Source: Actinomycetota bacterium (GTDB taxonomy: Bacteria; Actinomycetota; Acidimicrobiia; Acidimicrobiales; Ilumatobacteraceae). From it: a stretch of DNA of 47,037 nucleotides. Made by a program: the position numbers and the translations under genes. The notes under the pieces were generated by a model, which saw only the letters and a list, made by a program, of their open reading frames with translations, was not told the origin of the DNA and searched no databases. Shown piece after piece: positions 25,836-33,566 of the stretch (positions within the stretch are counted from its first letter, which is position 1; every line of letters starts with the position of its first letter). Location of the stretch: the NCBI GenBank assembly GCA_016213665.1, contig JACQZX010000010.1, positions 1 through 47,037 of the forward strand, read 5' to 3'.

Positions 25836-26486
25836 TCACTCGCTGCTGTTGGGGGCCTCGGCACCACCGGCTGCTGCTTCGCCGGTACCTTCGGCCGCCG
25901 GGGCTGTGGTGTCGGCGGCCGCTTCGGCTGCCGAGGTGACGAGCACAGTGACGATCGGCATGTCGGGGTCGCCGAGCGCGGTGACGCCCTTGGGCATCGT
26001 GAGGTCGGACAGGCGGATGACGTCGTGCGGGTGCATGTGGCTGATGTCGACATCGAACGAGTTCGGCATGTCCGACGGCGTGCAACTGACGTCGATGTGG
26101 TCGACTGCCTTGTCGACGAGGCCACCTTCGGCGATAACGGTCTTGGCTTCGCCCACGAGGTGCAGCGGCACACTGACGGTGATTTCCTCGTTCATGTTCA
26201 CCTGCAGGAAATCGATGTGGCTGACCGACCGTTTCACCGGGTGACGCTGCATCTCTTTGACCACGGCCGGGTAACTCTTGCCGGCAACCTCGAGCGCGAG
26301 CACGGTGTTGGAACCGGCGGGACCGCTGAGCGCGAGTCGGAGCTCGCGGCGTTCGACGGTGACGCTGATCGGGGTCATGCCCTGGCCATAGAGGACCCCC
26401 GGGATGTGGCCTTCGGTGCGCAGCCGACGGGCCGCGGGCGAGCCCGACGTGGTGCGGGGCTGGGCAATAAGTTTGGTTTCGGACAT
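25836..26486 (-). CDS. rplY: 50S ribosomal protein L25, long CTC form
   Basis: 216-aa protein that binds 5S rRNA. It has the N-terminal L25 domain (RRLRTEGHIPGVLYGQG) and the C-terminal TL5/CTC domain (HPVKRSVSHIDFLQVN, then GDPDMPIVTVL), ending in an Ala/Glu-rich acidic tail. This long form is normal for actinobacteria. A TACAAT -10 box lies 37 nt upstream of the ATG. It heads the rplY-pth operon. Confidence 0.96.
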   Translation of the reverse strand: MSETKLIAQPRTTSGSPAARRLRTEGHIPGVLYGQGMTPISVTVERRELRLALSGPAGSNTVLALEVAGKSYPAVVKEMQRHPVKRSVSHIDFLQVNMNEEITVSVPLHLVGEAKTVIAEGGLVDKAVDHIDVSCTPSDMPNSFDVDISHMHPHDVIRLSDLTMPKGVTALGDPDMPIVTVLVTSAAEAAADTTAPAAEGTGEAAAGGAEAPNSSE

Positions 26487-26523
26487 AGCGGGCCTCGATC
26501 GGAGCGTGACAGAACGGCTCGAA

Positions 26524-26529
26524 ATTGTA
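26524..26529 (-). promoter_or_regulatory. -10 box TACAAT for rplY-pth
   Basis: TACAAT on the minus strand is a near-consensus -10 box, 37 nt before the rplY ATG, giving a leader of about 30 nt. No convincing -35 element is visible. Confidence 0.5.
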
Positions 26530-26534
26530 CCCGC

Positions 26535-28025
26535 TCAGATCTCCGAATGGCCACCCGGCAGGCCGTGCAGCTCGTTGCCGGAGCCGACGAACCAGAGCAG
26601 CATGAATGATCCTGCGACGGCAAGAAGCCAAGCCGAGCCAGCCACGGATGCGGAGAAGTCAATCACCTCATCGACAACGAGCGGAGAGCGGCGCCACATC
26701 ATTTCGGAGACGCACCGGTAGTAAAGGTCGGCATCTACGGCTGGATGGACCGCGACCGGACTCTCGCTACATGGTCCGGTCGGCGTCCCGAAGAGTTGAG
26801 CCATCGAATTCGACCATCTCCACGGCGCTCCGAATTGAATACAGCCGACTGCCAGCGAGCTTCCGACGGCCGCGAGCGCAAGACGTCGTCGCGCGATGAA
26901 CTCGATCACCGACTCGCCGGCGACATGCGCAATCGCGACGGCACCCCCAACCAGGACAGGTACGGCCAGGCGGGGCCCGTACGCTTCCCAGCCGAACGGG
27001 GCGAACCAGAGACTCAAGAGCGCGAACCAGCCCAGCATGACTCCGAGCACAGATAGAACCGGTAAACCGTTGCGCAGATCATGCGGGCGTTGGGTCAGCT
27101 GACGTATGCCGCGGGCCGCCCCGAACGAAGTGACGAGAGCAAGAACTGGCCAATACCAAACGACACCTGCGGCCGGCGACGCGACAATTCCTGCGAAGAA
27201 CTCGGCCTTGCGTCCCACTCCTGGAGTTCGCAGGATTGGGTCGAGATAGGCAACGTTCCTTACCGTCCCGAATCGAAAGACGTTGAACGCGAGACAGATT
27301 GCGATTCCGGCTAGTCCTCCGCCGGCGGCGGCAATGGTGAGCTTCCGGGATGGAAGCAAACCATCGCTCGCCGATCGGGCACAAACGAGCGCAAGCAGCA
27401 CAACGAACGGAGCGAGCGTTTCCTTGCCCAGCGAGGCAGCGACAACAAGCGCGAACAACAGCAAGGGGCGTCTGGAGATCGCGGCAAGCACCGCCGCACC
27501 TACGAGGCTCGCCGTCAGCGCCTCGCCGAACGCCGAGGTCGATTGATACATGAGTGAAGTCGGCAGCAGCATCAGAATCAGCAGGGTCGCAACTTTCGGG
27601 CGGGTGCGAAAGACGGCGAGCGTCGCCAGCAGCAGCAGGAGTACCGCCAGAAAACTGATCGTGCCGAGTACCCCCAAGATCTGATCGTCCGAGAGTCCGA
27701 GTTCGACCAGAACGGCGGAGGGGAGGTATTGCAGAAGTGGGTATGGCCCCACGGAAGGTCCGCAGTCGAAGACATGACCCGCGCGCAAACAGTCCAGGGC
27801 GACGCGTGTTCCGCTGACGAGGTTGTTTGAGTCGCCCGTGTTCAGGTGGCCGATTGGCCGGGTGTCGGTGAAGACAACCAAAAGGAACGTGTAGAAGAAC
27901 ACCACCAGCAGGAATGCAAAGATTGCGATGAGTCCGACTTCTCTTCGCCGGGTCGACAGCCAGTTGAAGACACTCCGGCAAGTCGACGATGTCCGGGCAA
28001 ACGAGTCGGTCGCAGAAGTCACCAC
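26535..28025 (-). CDS. Polytopic membrane protein, possibly GT-C-type glycosyltransferase-like
   Basis: 496-aa protein with about 10-12 predicted transmembrane segments (first at VGLIAIFAFLLVVFFYTFLLVVF). A first extracytoplasmic loop holds acidic residues and two Cys (ALDCLRAGHVFDCGPSVGPYPLLQY), and there is a late Cys pair loop (TGPCSESPV...YYRCVSEM). The architecture resembles polyprenyl-phosphate-dependent GT-C transferases, with an early loop carrying acidic residues, but no family signature is certain. GTG 28025 or the next GTG codon may be the start. It lies 9 nt downstream of the mycothiol-enzyme gene on the same strand. Confidence 0.65.
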   Translation of the reverse strand: MVTSATDSFARTSSTCRSVFNWLSTRRREVGLIAIFAFLLVVFFYTFLLVVFTDTRPIGHLNTGDSNNLVSGTRVALDCLRAGHVFDCGPSVGPYPLLQYLPSAVLVELGLSDDQILGVLGTISFLAVLLLLLATLAVFRTRPKVATLLILMLLPTSLMYQSTSAFGEALTASLVGAAVLAAISRRPLLLFALVVAASLGKETLAPFVVLLALVCARSASDGLLPSRKLTIAAAGGGLAGIAICLAFNVFRFGTVRNVAYLDPILRTPGVGRKAEFFAGIVASPAAGVVWYWPVLALVTSFGAARGIRQLTQRPHDLRNGLPVLSVLGVMLGWFALLSLWFAPFGWEAYGPRLAVPVLVGGAVAIAHVAGESVIEFIARRRLALAAVGSSLAVGCIQFGAPWRWSNSMAQLFGTPTGPCSESPVAVHPAVDADLYYRCVSEMMWRRSPLVVDEVIDFSASVAGSAWLLAVAGSFMLLWFVGSGNELHGLPGGHSEI

Positions 28026-28034
28026 CGGCGACGT

Positions 28035-28796
28035 CTAATTCCAGCGAATGCGTACATTGGCGCCAAGGTCCGCGATCAGGCTGCGGTCGCCCGTGATTGC
28101 GTCGTCGTCGAGTGTGGCGCGGTTCCATAACCCCATGAACACGTCGCTGGCTGAGCCCGTGATCGTGCAATCGGTCTCAGCCACTGAGCGTTCGGTCGTG
28201 ATCGGTCCGTCGCCGATGGTTACCGCCCATCGCTGCGCCGCGTCGACGAGCACGACTCCGATCGTGTGCGGCGTGTCACGGTGGACCGCTCCCTTGCCGC
28301 GAGTGATGAAACCGGTGAGGAACTCATCGATGCCATCGGCGGCAACCTTCGGCGGGCACGGAGTGCAGCGCCCGACTGCCGATTCGGCGTCGACGCGGTG
28401 GATGCAGATCTCCATCGCCTGGCGGCGCGCCCAGAACAGGAGTCGCGGAATCGGCGGGTCGTTGAGAAAAGTGTCGTAATCCACCGACGGGTCGGCGCTG
28501 GCGAGTGTTTCGAGCAACTTGGCCGCGCCATCACGGAACCAGGCAACCATCCCGTTGTCATTCGGCAGTGGCCCGAGCGTGTCGTTGGGAACGTTCGCCA
28601 GACTCGTGTGCCGCCCGGCCACGACGGCCGTCGCCCAGCGGTGCACTTCGCCGGTGTGCAACAACAGTTGGCGAAGGTTCCATGTCGGACATGTCGGGGT
28701 GTGCGCGTCAAGACTCGTCTCCTCGGCGATGGCTGCCATCCGCGCCGCCTCGACGGCGATCACGCCCAGATAGTCGTCAATCTCCATCGCCACCAT
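28035..28796 (-). CDS. Mycothiol-dependent maleylpyruvate isomerase-family protein
   Basis: 253-aa protein of the DinB-like mycothiol-dependent family: an N-terminal four-helix domain (PTCPTWNLRQLLLHTGEVHRWA with the metal-binding His, then FWARRQAMEICIHRVDAESAVG) and a C-terminal SCP2-like domain (TECTI-type core ending NVRIRWN). Family members isomerise or conjugate small molecules using mycothiol, a thiol confined to Actinomycetota. The substrate is unknown. The start is ATG 28796 or the in-frame ATG at 28787. Confidence 0.85.
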   Translation of the reverse strand: MVAMEIDDYLGVIAVEAARMAAIAEETSLDAHTPTCPTWNLRQLLLHTGEVHRWATAVVAGRHTSLANVPNDTLGPLPNDNGMVAWFRDGAAKLLETLASADPSVDYDTFLNDPPIPRLLFWARRQAMEICIHRVDAESAVGRCTPCPPKVAADGIDEFLTGFITRGKGAVHRDTPHTIGVVLVDAAQRWAVTIGDGPITTERSVAETDCTITGSASDVFMGLWNRATLDDDAITGDRSLIADLGANVRIRWN

Positions 28797-28876
28797 TTTG
28801 GCACGTCGGTGATGCGCGGCTCACCGGTGCTCGGGGCGGGTGTGCATGCGGAGTTATTGGCGAAAGCGCTGGAATT

Positions 28877-29869
28877 TCACGACTGGTTCTCGCCACCGAA
28901 GATTTCGCTGACGCTGGTGTCGTCGAACACCGCGCTCAACGCGTCGGCGATCAGCGGGGCGATCGAGAGCACCTCGATCTTGTCGATCTGCTTCTCCTCG
29001 GACAGCGGCAAGGTGTTGGTCACCACCACCTTGCTGATCACCGAGTTCTTCAGCCGGTCGATTGCCGGGCCACTGAGCACGGCATGCGTAGCCATCGCCC
29101 ATACCTCGGTGGCGCCGCGCGCCATCATTACCTCTGCCGCTGAGCAGATGGTGCCACCGGAGTCGATCATGTCGTCGATGACGATGCACAGCCGACCTGC
29201 GACATCGCCCATCACTTCTTTGGCTTCAGCGACGTTGGCCGTGCCCTTCGGACGTCGTTTGTAGATAAAGGCAAGATCCGCTCCGAGATCACCAAGGTGT
29301 TGCGACATTCGCTCGGCGACCTTGATCCGGCCGGCATCGGGAGCCACGATCACGGGCGCGTCCTTCGCGTGCTTGCGGACGTAGTTCTCGAGCACCGGCA
29401 TGGCGGTGAGGTGATCGACCGGTCCTTCGAAGAAGCCTTGGATCTGGCCACTGTGCAGGTCGATACTCACCATTCGCTTGGCACCGGCCGCCTTGAACAG
29501 ATCGGCGATCAGCCGTGCTGTGATCGGTTCGCGACCCTCGGCCTTGCGATCCTGACGGGCGTAACCGTAGAACGGGCACACAGCGGTAATTCGTTTTGCG
29601 GAAGCGCGAAACGCCGCATCGCACATGATCAGCTGTTCCATGATCGAGTCGTTGATGCTGAGACCGTCGTGCCCGCAGTGTGTCTGCATGATGAAGACAT
29701 CGCTGCCGCGGATGCTTTCGCCGAATCGAACCCGCACTTCACCGTTGGCGAACTGAACCAAACCGGGGTGTCCAAGTTCGATGTCGAGATGTTCTGCCAC
29801 CTCCGCTGCCAAAGCCGGATGTGTGCGGCCCGAGTACAGCGACATCCGCTTGGTGGTGACCTTCTCCAT
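28877..29869 (-). CDS. prs: Ribose-phosphate pyrophosphokinase
   Basis: 330-aa PRPP synthase, making PRPP from ribose 5-phosphate and ATP for nucleotide, His and Trp synthesis. Features: FANGEVRVRF, YGYARQDRKAEGREPITA (ATP flexible loop), VSIDLHSGQIQGFF, and the PRPP-binding motif IVIDDMIDSGGTI. ATG 29869 follows an AGGAG ribosome-binding site. The gene begins 26 nt after the glmU stop on the same strand, the classic glmU-prs operon. Confidence 0.96.
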   Translation of the reverse strand: MEKVTTKRMSLYSGRTHPALAAEVAEHLDIELGHPGLVQFANGEVRVRFGESIRGSDVFIMQTHCGHDGLSINDSIMEQLIMCDAAFRASAKRITAVCPFYGYARQDRKAEGREPITARLIADLFKAAGAKRMVSIDLHSGQIQGFFEGPVDHLTAMPVLENYVRKHAKDAPVIVAPDAGRIKVAERMSQHLGDLGADLAFIYKRRPKGTANVAEAKEVMGDVAGRLCIVIDDMIDSGGTICSAAEVMMARGATEVWAMATHAVLSGPAIDRLKNSVISKVVVTNTLPLSEEKQIDKIEVLSIAPLIADALSAVFDDTSVSEIFGGENQS

Positions 29870-29895
29870 CGTTCTCCTGCGATTCTCTTCGGTGC

Positions 29896-31005
29896 TCAGT
29901 CGACAGGGGCAGTGTAGAACGCACCGGTGACAGCACCGGGGTTCACCGAACTTCCCGACGGAAGAAACGCGTAGGGCCCGACGTGGGCACCCTCGCCGAT
30001 GTCGCATTCCTGGCCGACGGCGTGCTCGACGGTGCAGTTGGCCCCAACTTCACAGTCGGTCAGGCGGGTGTCGGGTCCGATCTCGCAGCCGTCGCCGACG
30101 CGGGTGCTGCCCTGCAGGATGGTGCCTGGGTACAACGTCACGTCGCGGCCCAGTTTGACGGTTACGTCGATGAAGGTTTGGCGTGGATCGAGCATCGTGA
30201 CGCCGTTGAGCAGCCAGCGTCGATTGGTGCGGCTGCGCAGTTCGCGTTCGGCGAGTGCGAGTTGCCACCGGTCGTTGACGCCCTGGGTTTCGCTGGCAGG
30301 AGCCTGAATGCAGCCGATGCGATGGCCCATCTTGGCCAAGGCCCCGACGACATCCGTGAGGTAGTGCTCGCCTTGGGAGTTCTCGGGTCCGAGATGGCGC
30401 AGCGCCGGGCCGAGCAGGTCGCGACGAAACGCGTACATGCTCGTGCACACCTCCTGTATCGCGCGTTCCTGCTCGTTGGCATCGCGTTGTTCGACGATTC
30501 GCAATACGCGACCGTCGCCGTGTTTGGATGGCGAACGAATGACCCGTCCGTAGCCCGTTGGATCGTCCATCACTGAGGTGATCAGCGTCGCCGCGTACTG
30601 GTTGGCATTGTGCGCGGCGACCAGTGTGTCGATCGTCTCGGGCTGCAGCAGCGGTGAGTCTCCGGGCAGCACGACCACCGTTGAGGTGTCGTCGAGGTCG
30701 TCATTGACACCATCTCCGGGGAGCGCCGACAGTCCGACCAAGGCGGCGTCGCCGGTGCCGGCCTGCACGGCTTGCTCGACGAACGTGACGTTCGCCCAGG
30801 CCGGCGCCTGTTCCTGCACCTTCTTCGTGACCTGCTCGGCACCATGGCCGACCACTACCACGGTCCGCGAAGGTGCGACCTTCTCGAGCGACTGGATGAC
30901 GTGCAACACCATCGGTCGCCCGCAGATCAGGTGCAGTGGCTTGGGGCGTGTAGACCGCATCCGGGCACCCTCGCCCGCGGCCAGCACGATCACCGAAACT
31001 GTCAT
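29896..31005 (-). CDS. glmU: Shortened GlmU: uridyltransferase domain with incomplete acetyltransferase domain
   Basis: 369 aa against about 450-495 for complete GlmU. The N-terminal pyrophosphorylase domain is intact (LAAGEGARMRSTRPKPLH, AGTGDAAL, LPGDSPLL, GYGRVIR) and should make UDP-GlcNAc from GlcNAc-1-P and UTP. A left-handed beta-helix follows but stops at GPYAFLPSGSSVNPGAV. The region that in E. coli GlmU carries Lys351, His363, Tyr366 and Asn377, needed to acetylate glucosamine-1-P, is absent. Only 26 nt separate the stop from prs, so no hidden remainder exists. The upstream TAGAAC lies 6 nt before the ATG. Confidence 0.93.
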   Translation of the reverse strand: MTVSVIVLAAGEGARMRSTRPKPLHLICGRPMVLHVIQSLEKVAPSRTVVVVGHGAEQVTKKVQEQAPAWANVTFVEQAVQAGTGDAALVGLSALPGDGVNDDLDDTSTVVVLPGDSPLLQPETIDTLVAAHNANQYAATLITSVMDDPTGYGRVIRSPSKHGDGRVLRIVEQRDANEQERAIQEVCTSMYAFRRDLLGPALRHLGPENSQGEHYLTDVVGALAKMGHRIGCIQAPASETQGVNDRWQLALAERELRSRTNRRWLLNGVTMLDPRQTFIDVTVKLGRDVTLYPGTILQGSTRVGDGCEIGPDTRLTDCEVGANCTVEHAVGQECDIGEGAHVGPYAFLPSGSSVNPGAVTGAFYTAPVD

Positions 31006-31060
31006 GGCACCGTTCTAGCGCGATTTGCGCCAGGCCGAGCATCGTCGTCGGCGCCGGTAG

Positions 31061-31131
31061 TTCCGGGGAGAGGGCTCGAACCCCTATATGCGGGATCAAA
31101 ACCCGCTGTCCTACCATTGAACGACCCCGGA
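31061..31131 (-). tRNA. tRNA-Gln (TTG anticodon)
   Basis: 71-nt cloverleaf on the minus strand. Acceptor TCCGGGG pairs with CCCCGGA, discriminator A; D stem GTTC/GGAC; anticodon stem GCGGG/CCCGC around the loop TTTTGAT (anticodon TTG, bases 31099-31097); T arm AGGGG-TTCGAGC-CCTCT with one G-U pair. CCA is not encoded. It stands alone between glmU and the bS22 gene. Confidence 0.95.
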
Positions 31132-31171
31132 AGGAACGGTCACCCGCCTCGCATGGCCGCCTCGAATGGAA

Positions 31172-31177
31172 GGATAG
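31172..31177 (-). promoter_or_regulatory. Possible -10 box TATCCT for tRNA-Gln
   Basis: On the minus strand TATCCT lies 40 nt upstream of the mature tRNA 5' end, which would give a short precursor leader. No good -35 is seen. Confidence 0.3.
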
Positions 31178-31221
31178 CGGCAGCGGTCGCGCACGCGGAA
31201 TATGTTTGATCGGCGTTGCGT

Positions 31222-31249
31222 TTGGTCACGGCCCGCGAGCCGATAGCGT
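31222..31249 (+). promoter_or_regulatory. Promoter for bS22: TTGGTC-N16-TAGCGT
   Basis: A -35-like TTGGTC (31222-31227) and a -10 TAGCGT (31244-31249) are 16 nt apart and the ATG follows 10 nt later, so the leader is only a few nucleotides long. Confidence 0.45.
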
Positions 31250-31259
31250 CTCACGAGCT

Positions 31260-31349
31260 ATGGGTTCACTGATCAAGAAGCGCCGCAAGCGCATGCGCAA
31301 GAAGAAGCACAAGAAGATGCTCCGCCGCACGCGTCACCAGCGTCGCTAA
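31260..31349 (+). CDS. Small ribosomal subunit protein bS22 (AURKAIP1/COX24 family)
   Basis: 29-aa, extremely basic protein MGSLIKKRRKRMRKKKHKKM followed by LRRTRHQRR. It matches the actinobacterial bS22 peptide seen in mycobacterial 30S structures, which begins with nearly the same residues (MGSVIKKRRKRM). It is too short for most gene finders. Its TAA stop (31347-31349) overlaps the TAG stop of the convergent ispE gene, so the genes share four bases. Confidence 0.92.
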   Translation: MGSLIKKRRKRMRKKKHKKMLRRTRHQRR

Positions 31350-32116
31350 TCCGTTATCGGTGCAGCTTCAGTGAGTATGACCAGCGCTTCCGGCAGCTCT
31401 GCCGCGATTCGGTGATGACCCTCTAGGAACCACGTCGCGCCGCTGCCGGCCAGTGTCGGACGTCGACCGGCAGCCTTTGTGATGCGATCGCGCCATTCGG
31501 TCAATCGCGGTTCCACCACCAGCGCCGCCGACTCCAGGTCGTTCAGTAGCGGGTCGTTCAGTGACCCGTCGTTCAGCGAGTTCGAGGACGGCCCACCCAG
31601 TTCGTCCCACGCGCGATAGACGGCGGGTGTGCTCACTGTCAGCGGCGGAATCACCAGCGTGATCAACTTGGGCAACAACGGCATCGGTTCGACGACATCG
31701 CCGATCCCGCGCACGCGTGCCCGTCCGCCTGCTAGGCAGAAGGGCACATCGGCACCAAGTACCGCCGCGCCAACGGTGTCGCGGTAACCCGCCCAACGCA
31801 ATATCGCCGCCGCGTCGCTCGATCCGCCTCCTAGTCCGCCTCCATGGGGGATCTCCTTGCGGATGTGCACCGCGGCGGTGCGACCGACGAAGTCGAGTGC
31901 TCGCGCGACGAGGTTGCTGCCGTCCATCGGTACGCCCTCGGCAAAGGGTCCGTCGCAGGTCAGCCCGACGGACCCGGGGGTAATGGTGAGAATGTCGGCA
32001 AGATCGAGGGTGACCATCTCGGCATCAATGAGGTGGTAGCCATCGGAACGAACTCCTGTGATCCGCAGCGACAGAGTGAGCTTGGCCTGTGCGCGTACCG
32101 TCGCTATCGCATTCAT
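31346..32116 (-). CDS. ispE: 4-diphosphocytidyl-2-C-methyl-D-erythritol kinase
   Basis: 256-aa GHMP kinase of the non-mevalonate isoprenoid pathway, phosphorylating CDP-methylerythritol. Motifs: AKLTLSLRITGVRSDGYHLID, the ATP loop PHGGGLGGGSSDAAA, and LAGSGATWF near the C-terminus. ATG 32116 overlaps the rsmA stop by 4 nt (ATGA), as in other actinobacteria. A perfect three-unit 15-nt repeat encodes SLNDG-SLNDP-LLNDL in the middle of the C-terminal domain. Confidence 0.95.
   Translation of the reverse strand: MNAIATVRAQAKLTLSLRITGVRSDGYHLIDAEMVTLDLADILTITPGSVGLTCDGPFAEGVPMDGSNLVARALDFVGRTAAVHIRKEIPHGGGLGGGSSDAAAILRWAGYRDTVGAAVLGADVPFCLAGGRARVRGIGDVVEPMPLLPKLITLVIPPLTVSTPAVYRAWDELGGPSSNSLNDGSLNDPLLNDLESAALVVEPRLTEWRDRITKAAGRRPTLAGSGATWFLEGHHRIAAELPEALVILTEAAPITD
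31535..31579 (-). repeat. Three exact-length 15-nt tandem repeats inside ispE
   Basis: Sense-strand units TCGCTGAACGACGGG, TCACTGAACGACCCG and CTACTGAACGACCTG are adjacent and share the core CTGAACGAC. They encode SLNDG, SLNDP and LLNDL. The unit resembles the one in mfd (YTACTG-3 nt-GAC). Confidence 0.85.
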
Positions 32117-32976
32117 GCTGCCCCCGATCCGGCGGCATGCCTCCAACTGACGGCCAGTCGCCCCCACTCGTTCACATCGAGTTCCTCCGGTCGCCGCGTC
32201 GCGTCGATCTCCGCCGCGTCGAACACTGCTGGCGACACGACGTCGACGAGCGACCGCCGCAACATCTTGCGTCGCTGCCCGAAGGCGGTACGCACCAGTC
32301 GAAACAGGTCGTCGCTCCCCGCATCGGTTGCCGGCTCGTGGCGGCGGCGAATGTCGGCGAGTGCCGATTCAACCTTCGGCTGCGGTATGAACACGCTTGC
32401 GGGGACGATGCCGGCGATGCGGGCCGTGGCCCAGTAGGCGACCTTGACGCTGACGGCGCCGTATTGCGGCGTGCGCGGCGCCGCGCAGAATCGTTCGGCT
32501 GCCTCTCGCTGCACCATCACCAACATGCGCTCGATTTGTGGAACGTCGTCGAGCAAGTCGCAAATCAGGGGCGTCGCGACGTTGTAGGGCAGGTTGGCGA
32601 CGAGTACCCACCGATGGCCCTTGTCGAGCAACCGGTGCCAGTCGCTGCGCATCGCATCGGCCTCGATCACCGTCACGTTCTTGTTCGGCGCCGCGATCTC
32701 GCGCAGCAACGGAACCATCCCACGGTCGACCTCCATCGCCAATATCTCGGCGCCGGTTTCGGCGAGAGCGAGGGTGAGCGAGCCGAGACCGGCACCGACC
32801 TCGACGACATGGTCTCCGGGACCGATCTCGGCAAGCCTCGCGATCCGGCGGACGGTGTTGGCATCGGCGACGAAGTTCTGACCCAGGTCGCGACGCGGAC
32901 TCAACCCGCCGCGCTCGAGCAGTTCAGCGATGGTCCTGCGACTGTGCACGGCTATTCGTCGGCCGTGTCGGTCCAT
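32113..32976 (-). CDS. rsmA: 16S rRNA (adenine(1518)/(1519)-N6) dimethyltransferase
   Basis: 287-aa KsgA-family SAM enzyme dimethylating two adenines in helix 45 of 16S rRNA. Motifs: LGQNFVAD, VVEVGAGLGSLTLAL (SAM binding), the catalytic NLPYNVATPL, and FIPQPKVESALADI. ATG 32976 gives the length quoted and overlaps the upstream gene by 25 nt; GTG 32949, 2 nt after the upstream stop, is an equally possible start. It is coupled to ispE at its 3' end. Confidence 0.94.
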   Translation of the reverse strand: MDRHGRRIAVHSRRTIAELLERGGLSPRRDLGQNFVADANTVRRIARLAEIGPGDHVVEVGAGLGSLTLALAETGAEILAMEVDRGMVPLLREIAAPNKNVTVIEADAMRSDWHRLLDKGHRWVLVANLPYNVATPLICDLLDDVPQIERMLVMVQREAAERFCAAPRTPQYGAVSVKVAYWATARIAGIVPASVFIPQPKVESALADIRRRHEPATDAGSDDLFRLVRTAFGQRRKMLRRSLVDVVSPAVFDAAEIDATRRPEELDVNEWGRLAVSWRHAAGSGAA

Positions 32977-33512
32977 GTGACGCGCACAGCCAGCGGTGCG
33001 TCAGCGAGGTCGCCGATCTCGGCGTACACCTCGGTGTGCATCACCATTCCGACACCGGACGGCACCGTTATTCCCTGCGTGTTGATACACGTCGTCGACT
33101 GACCGTTGTCGACGTTGAGAACCGTGAGAAAAGCGCCCTCGGGGGCCAGCAGGGTGGAACAGCGACGCATGGAGGCGTCCCTGGCGTTCGGGACACTGCC
33201 ATCGGTGTCGGTGACAACGAAGCGAAAGAACTGACTGGTGGTCAGGACCTGGTTGGCTTCCGGCGGTGGTGCGGTGGCGACAACAACGATGCGCGTGGGG
33301 ATGCTGTCGTCGGCGCCGCCGATGAACAGTGGCGGGTATGGCTCGTATTCGGTGGTCACCGGCGCCGAGTTGCCTGCGGAGTCAGCGCAGTCGGTGCACG
33401 AGGACGACTCGTTGCCGTCGGACGCTCCGCTGTTGAACAACCACACGAGGGCAAGCACGGTCACCGTAATCAACCCGGCGACAATGATGCGGCGGCGGTC
33501 GAGGTTGTTCAT
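32952..33512 (-). CDS. Hypothetical membrane-anchored protein in the rpfB position
   Basis: 186-aa protein with one N-terminal transmembrane segment (RIIVAGLITVTVLALVWLF) and an extracytoplasmic domain with four Cys (Cys39/Cys42 in SSCTDCAD, one in MRRCSTLL and one in TTCINTQG) and a beta-rich C-terminus (APLAVRVTWTDTADE). I do not recognise the family. In mycobacteria the gene between tatD and rsmA is the resuscitation factor rpfB; this protein has neither the Rpf nor the G5 domain, so it is a positional replacement, not an Rpf homologue. Confidence 0.7.
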   Translation of the reverse strand: MNNLDRRRIIVAGLITVTVLALVWLFNSGASDGNESSSCTDCADSAGNSAPVTTEYEPYPPLFIGGADDSIPTRIVVVATAPPPEANQVLTTSQFFRFVVTDTDGSVPNARDASMRRCSTLLAPEGAFLTVLNVDNGQSTTCINTQGITVPSGVGMVMHTEVYAEIGDLADAPLAVRVTWTDTADE

Positions 33513-33566
33513 GTCGCGAGTGGCATTGTCGGAAACCGATACCGATGGTTCGGCTGCCCCAAAAGG

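Noticed and set aside
26535-28025. Assignment of the polytopic protein to a specific mannosyltransferase family
   Set aside because: Topology fits GT-C enzymes but no family-specific motif can be read with confidence.
29870-29895. Possible frameshifted C-terminus of GlmU
   Set aside because: Only 26 nt separate the glmU stop from prs, and nothing in them or in other frames of prs resembles the missing beta-helix.
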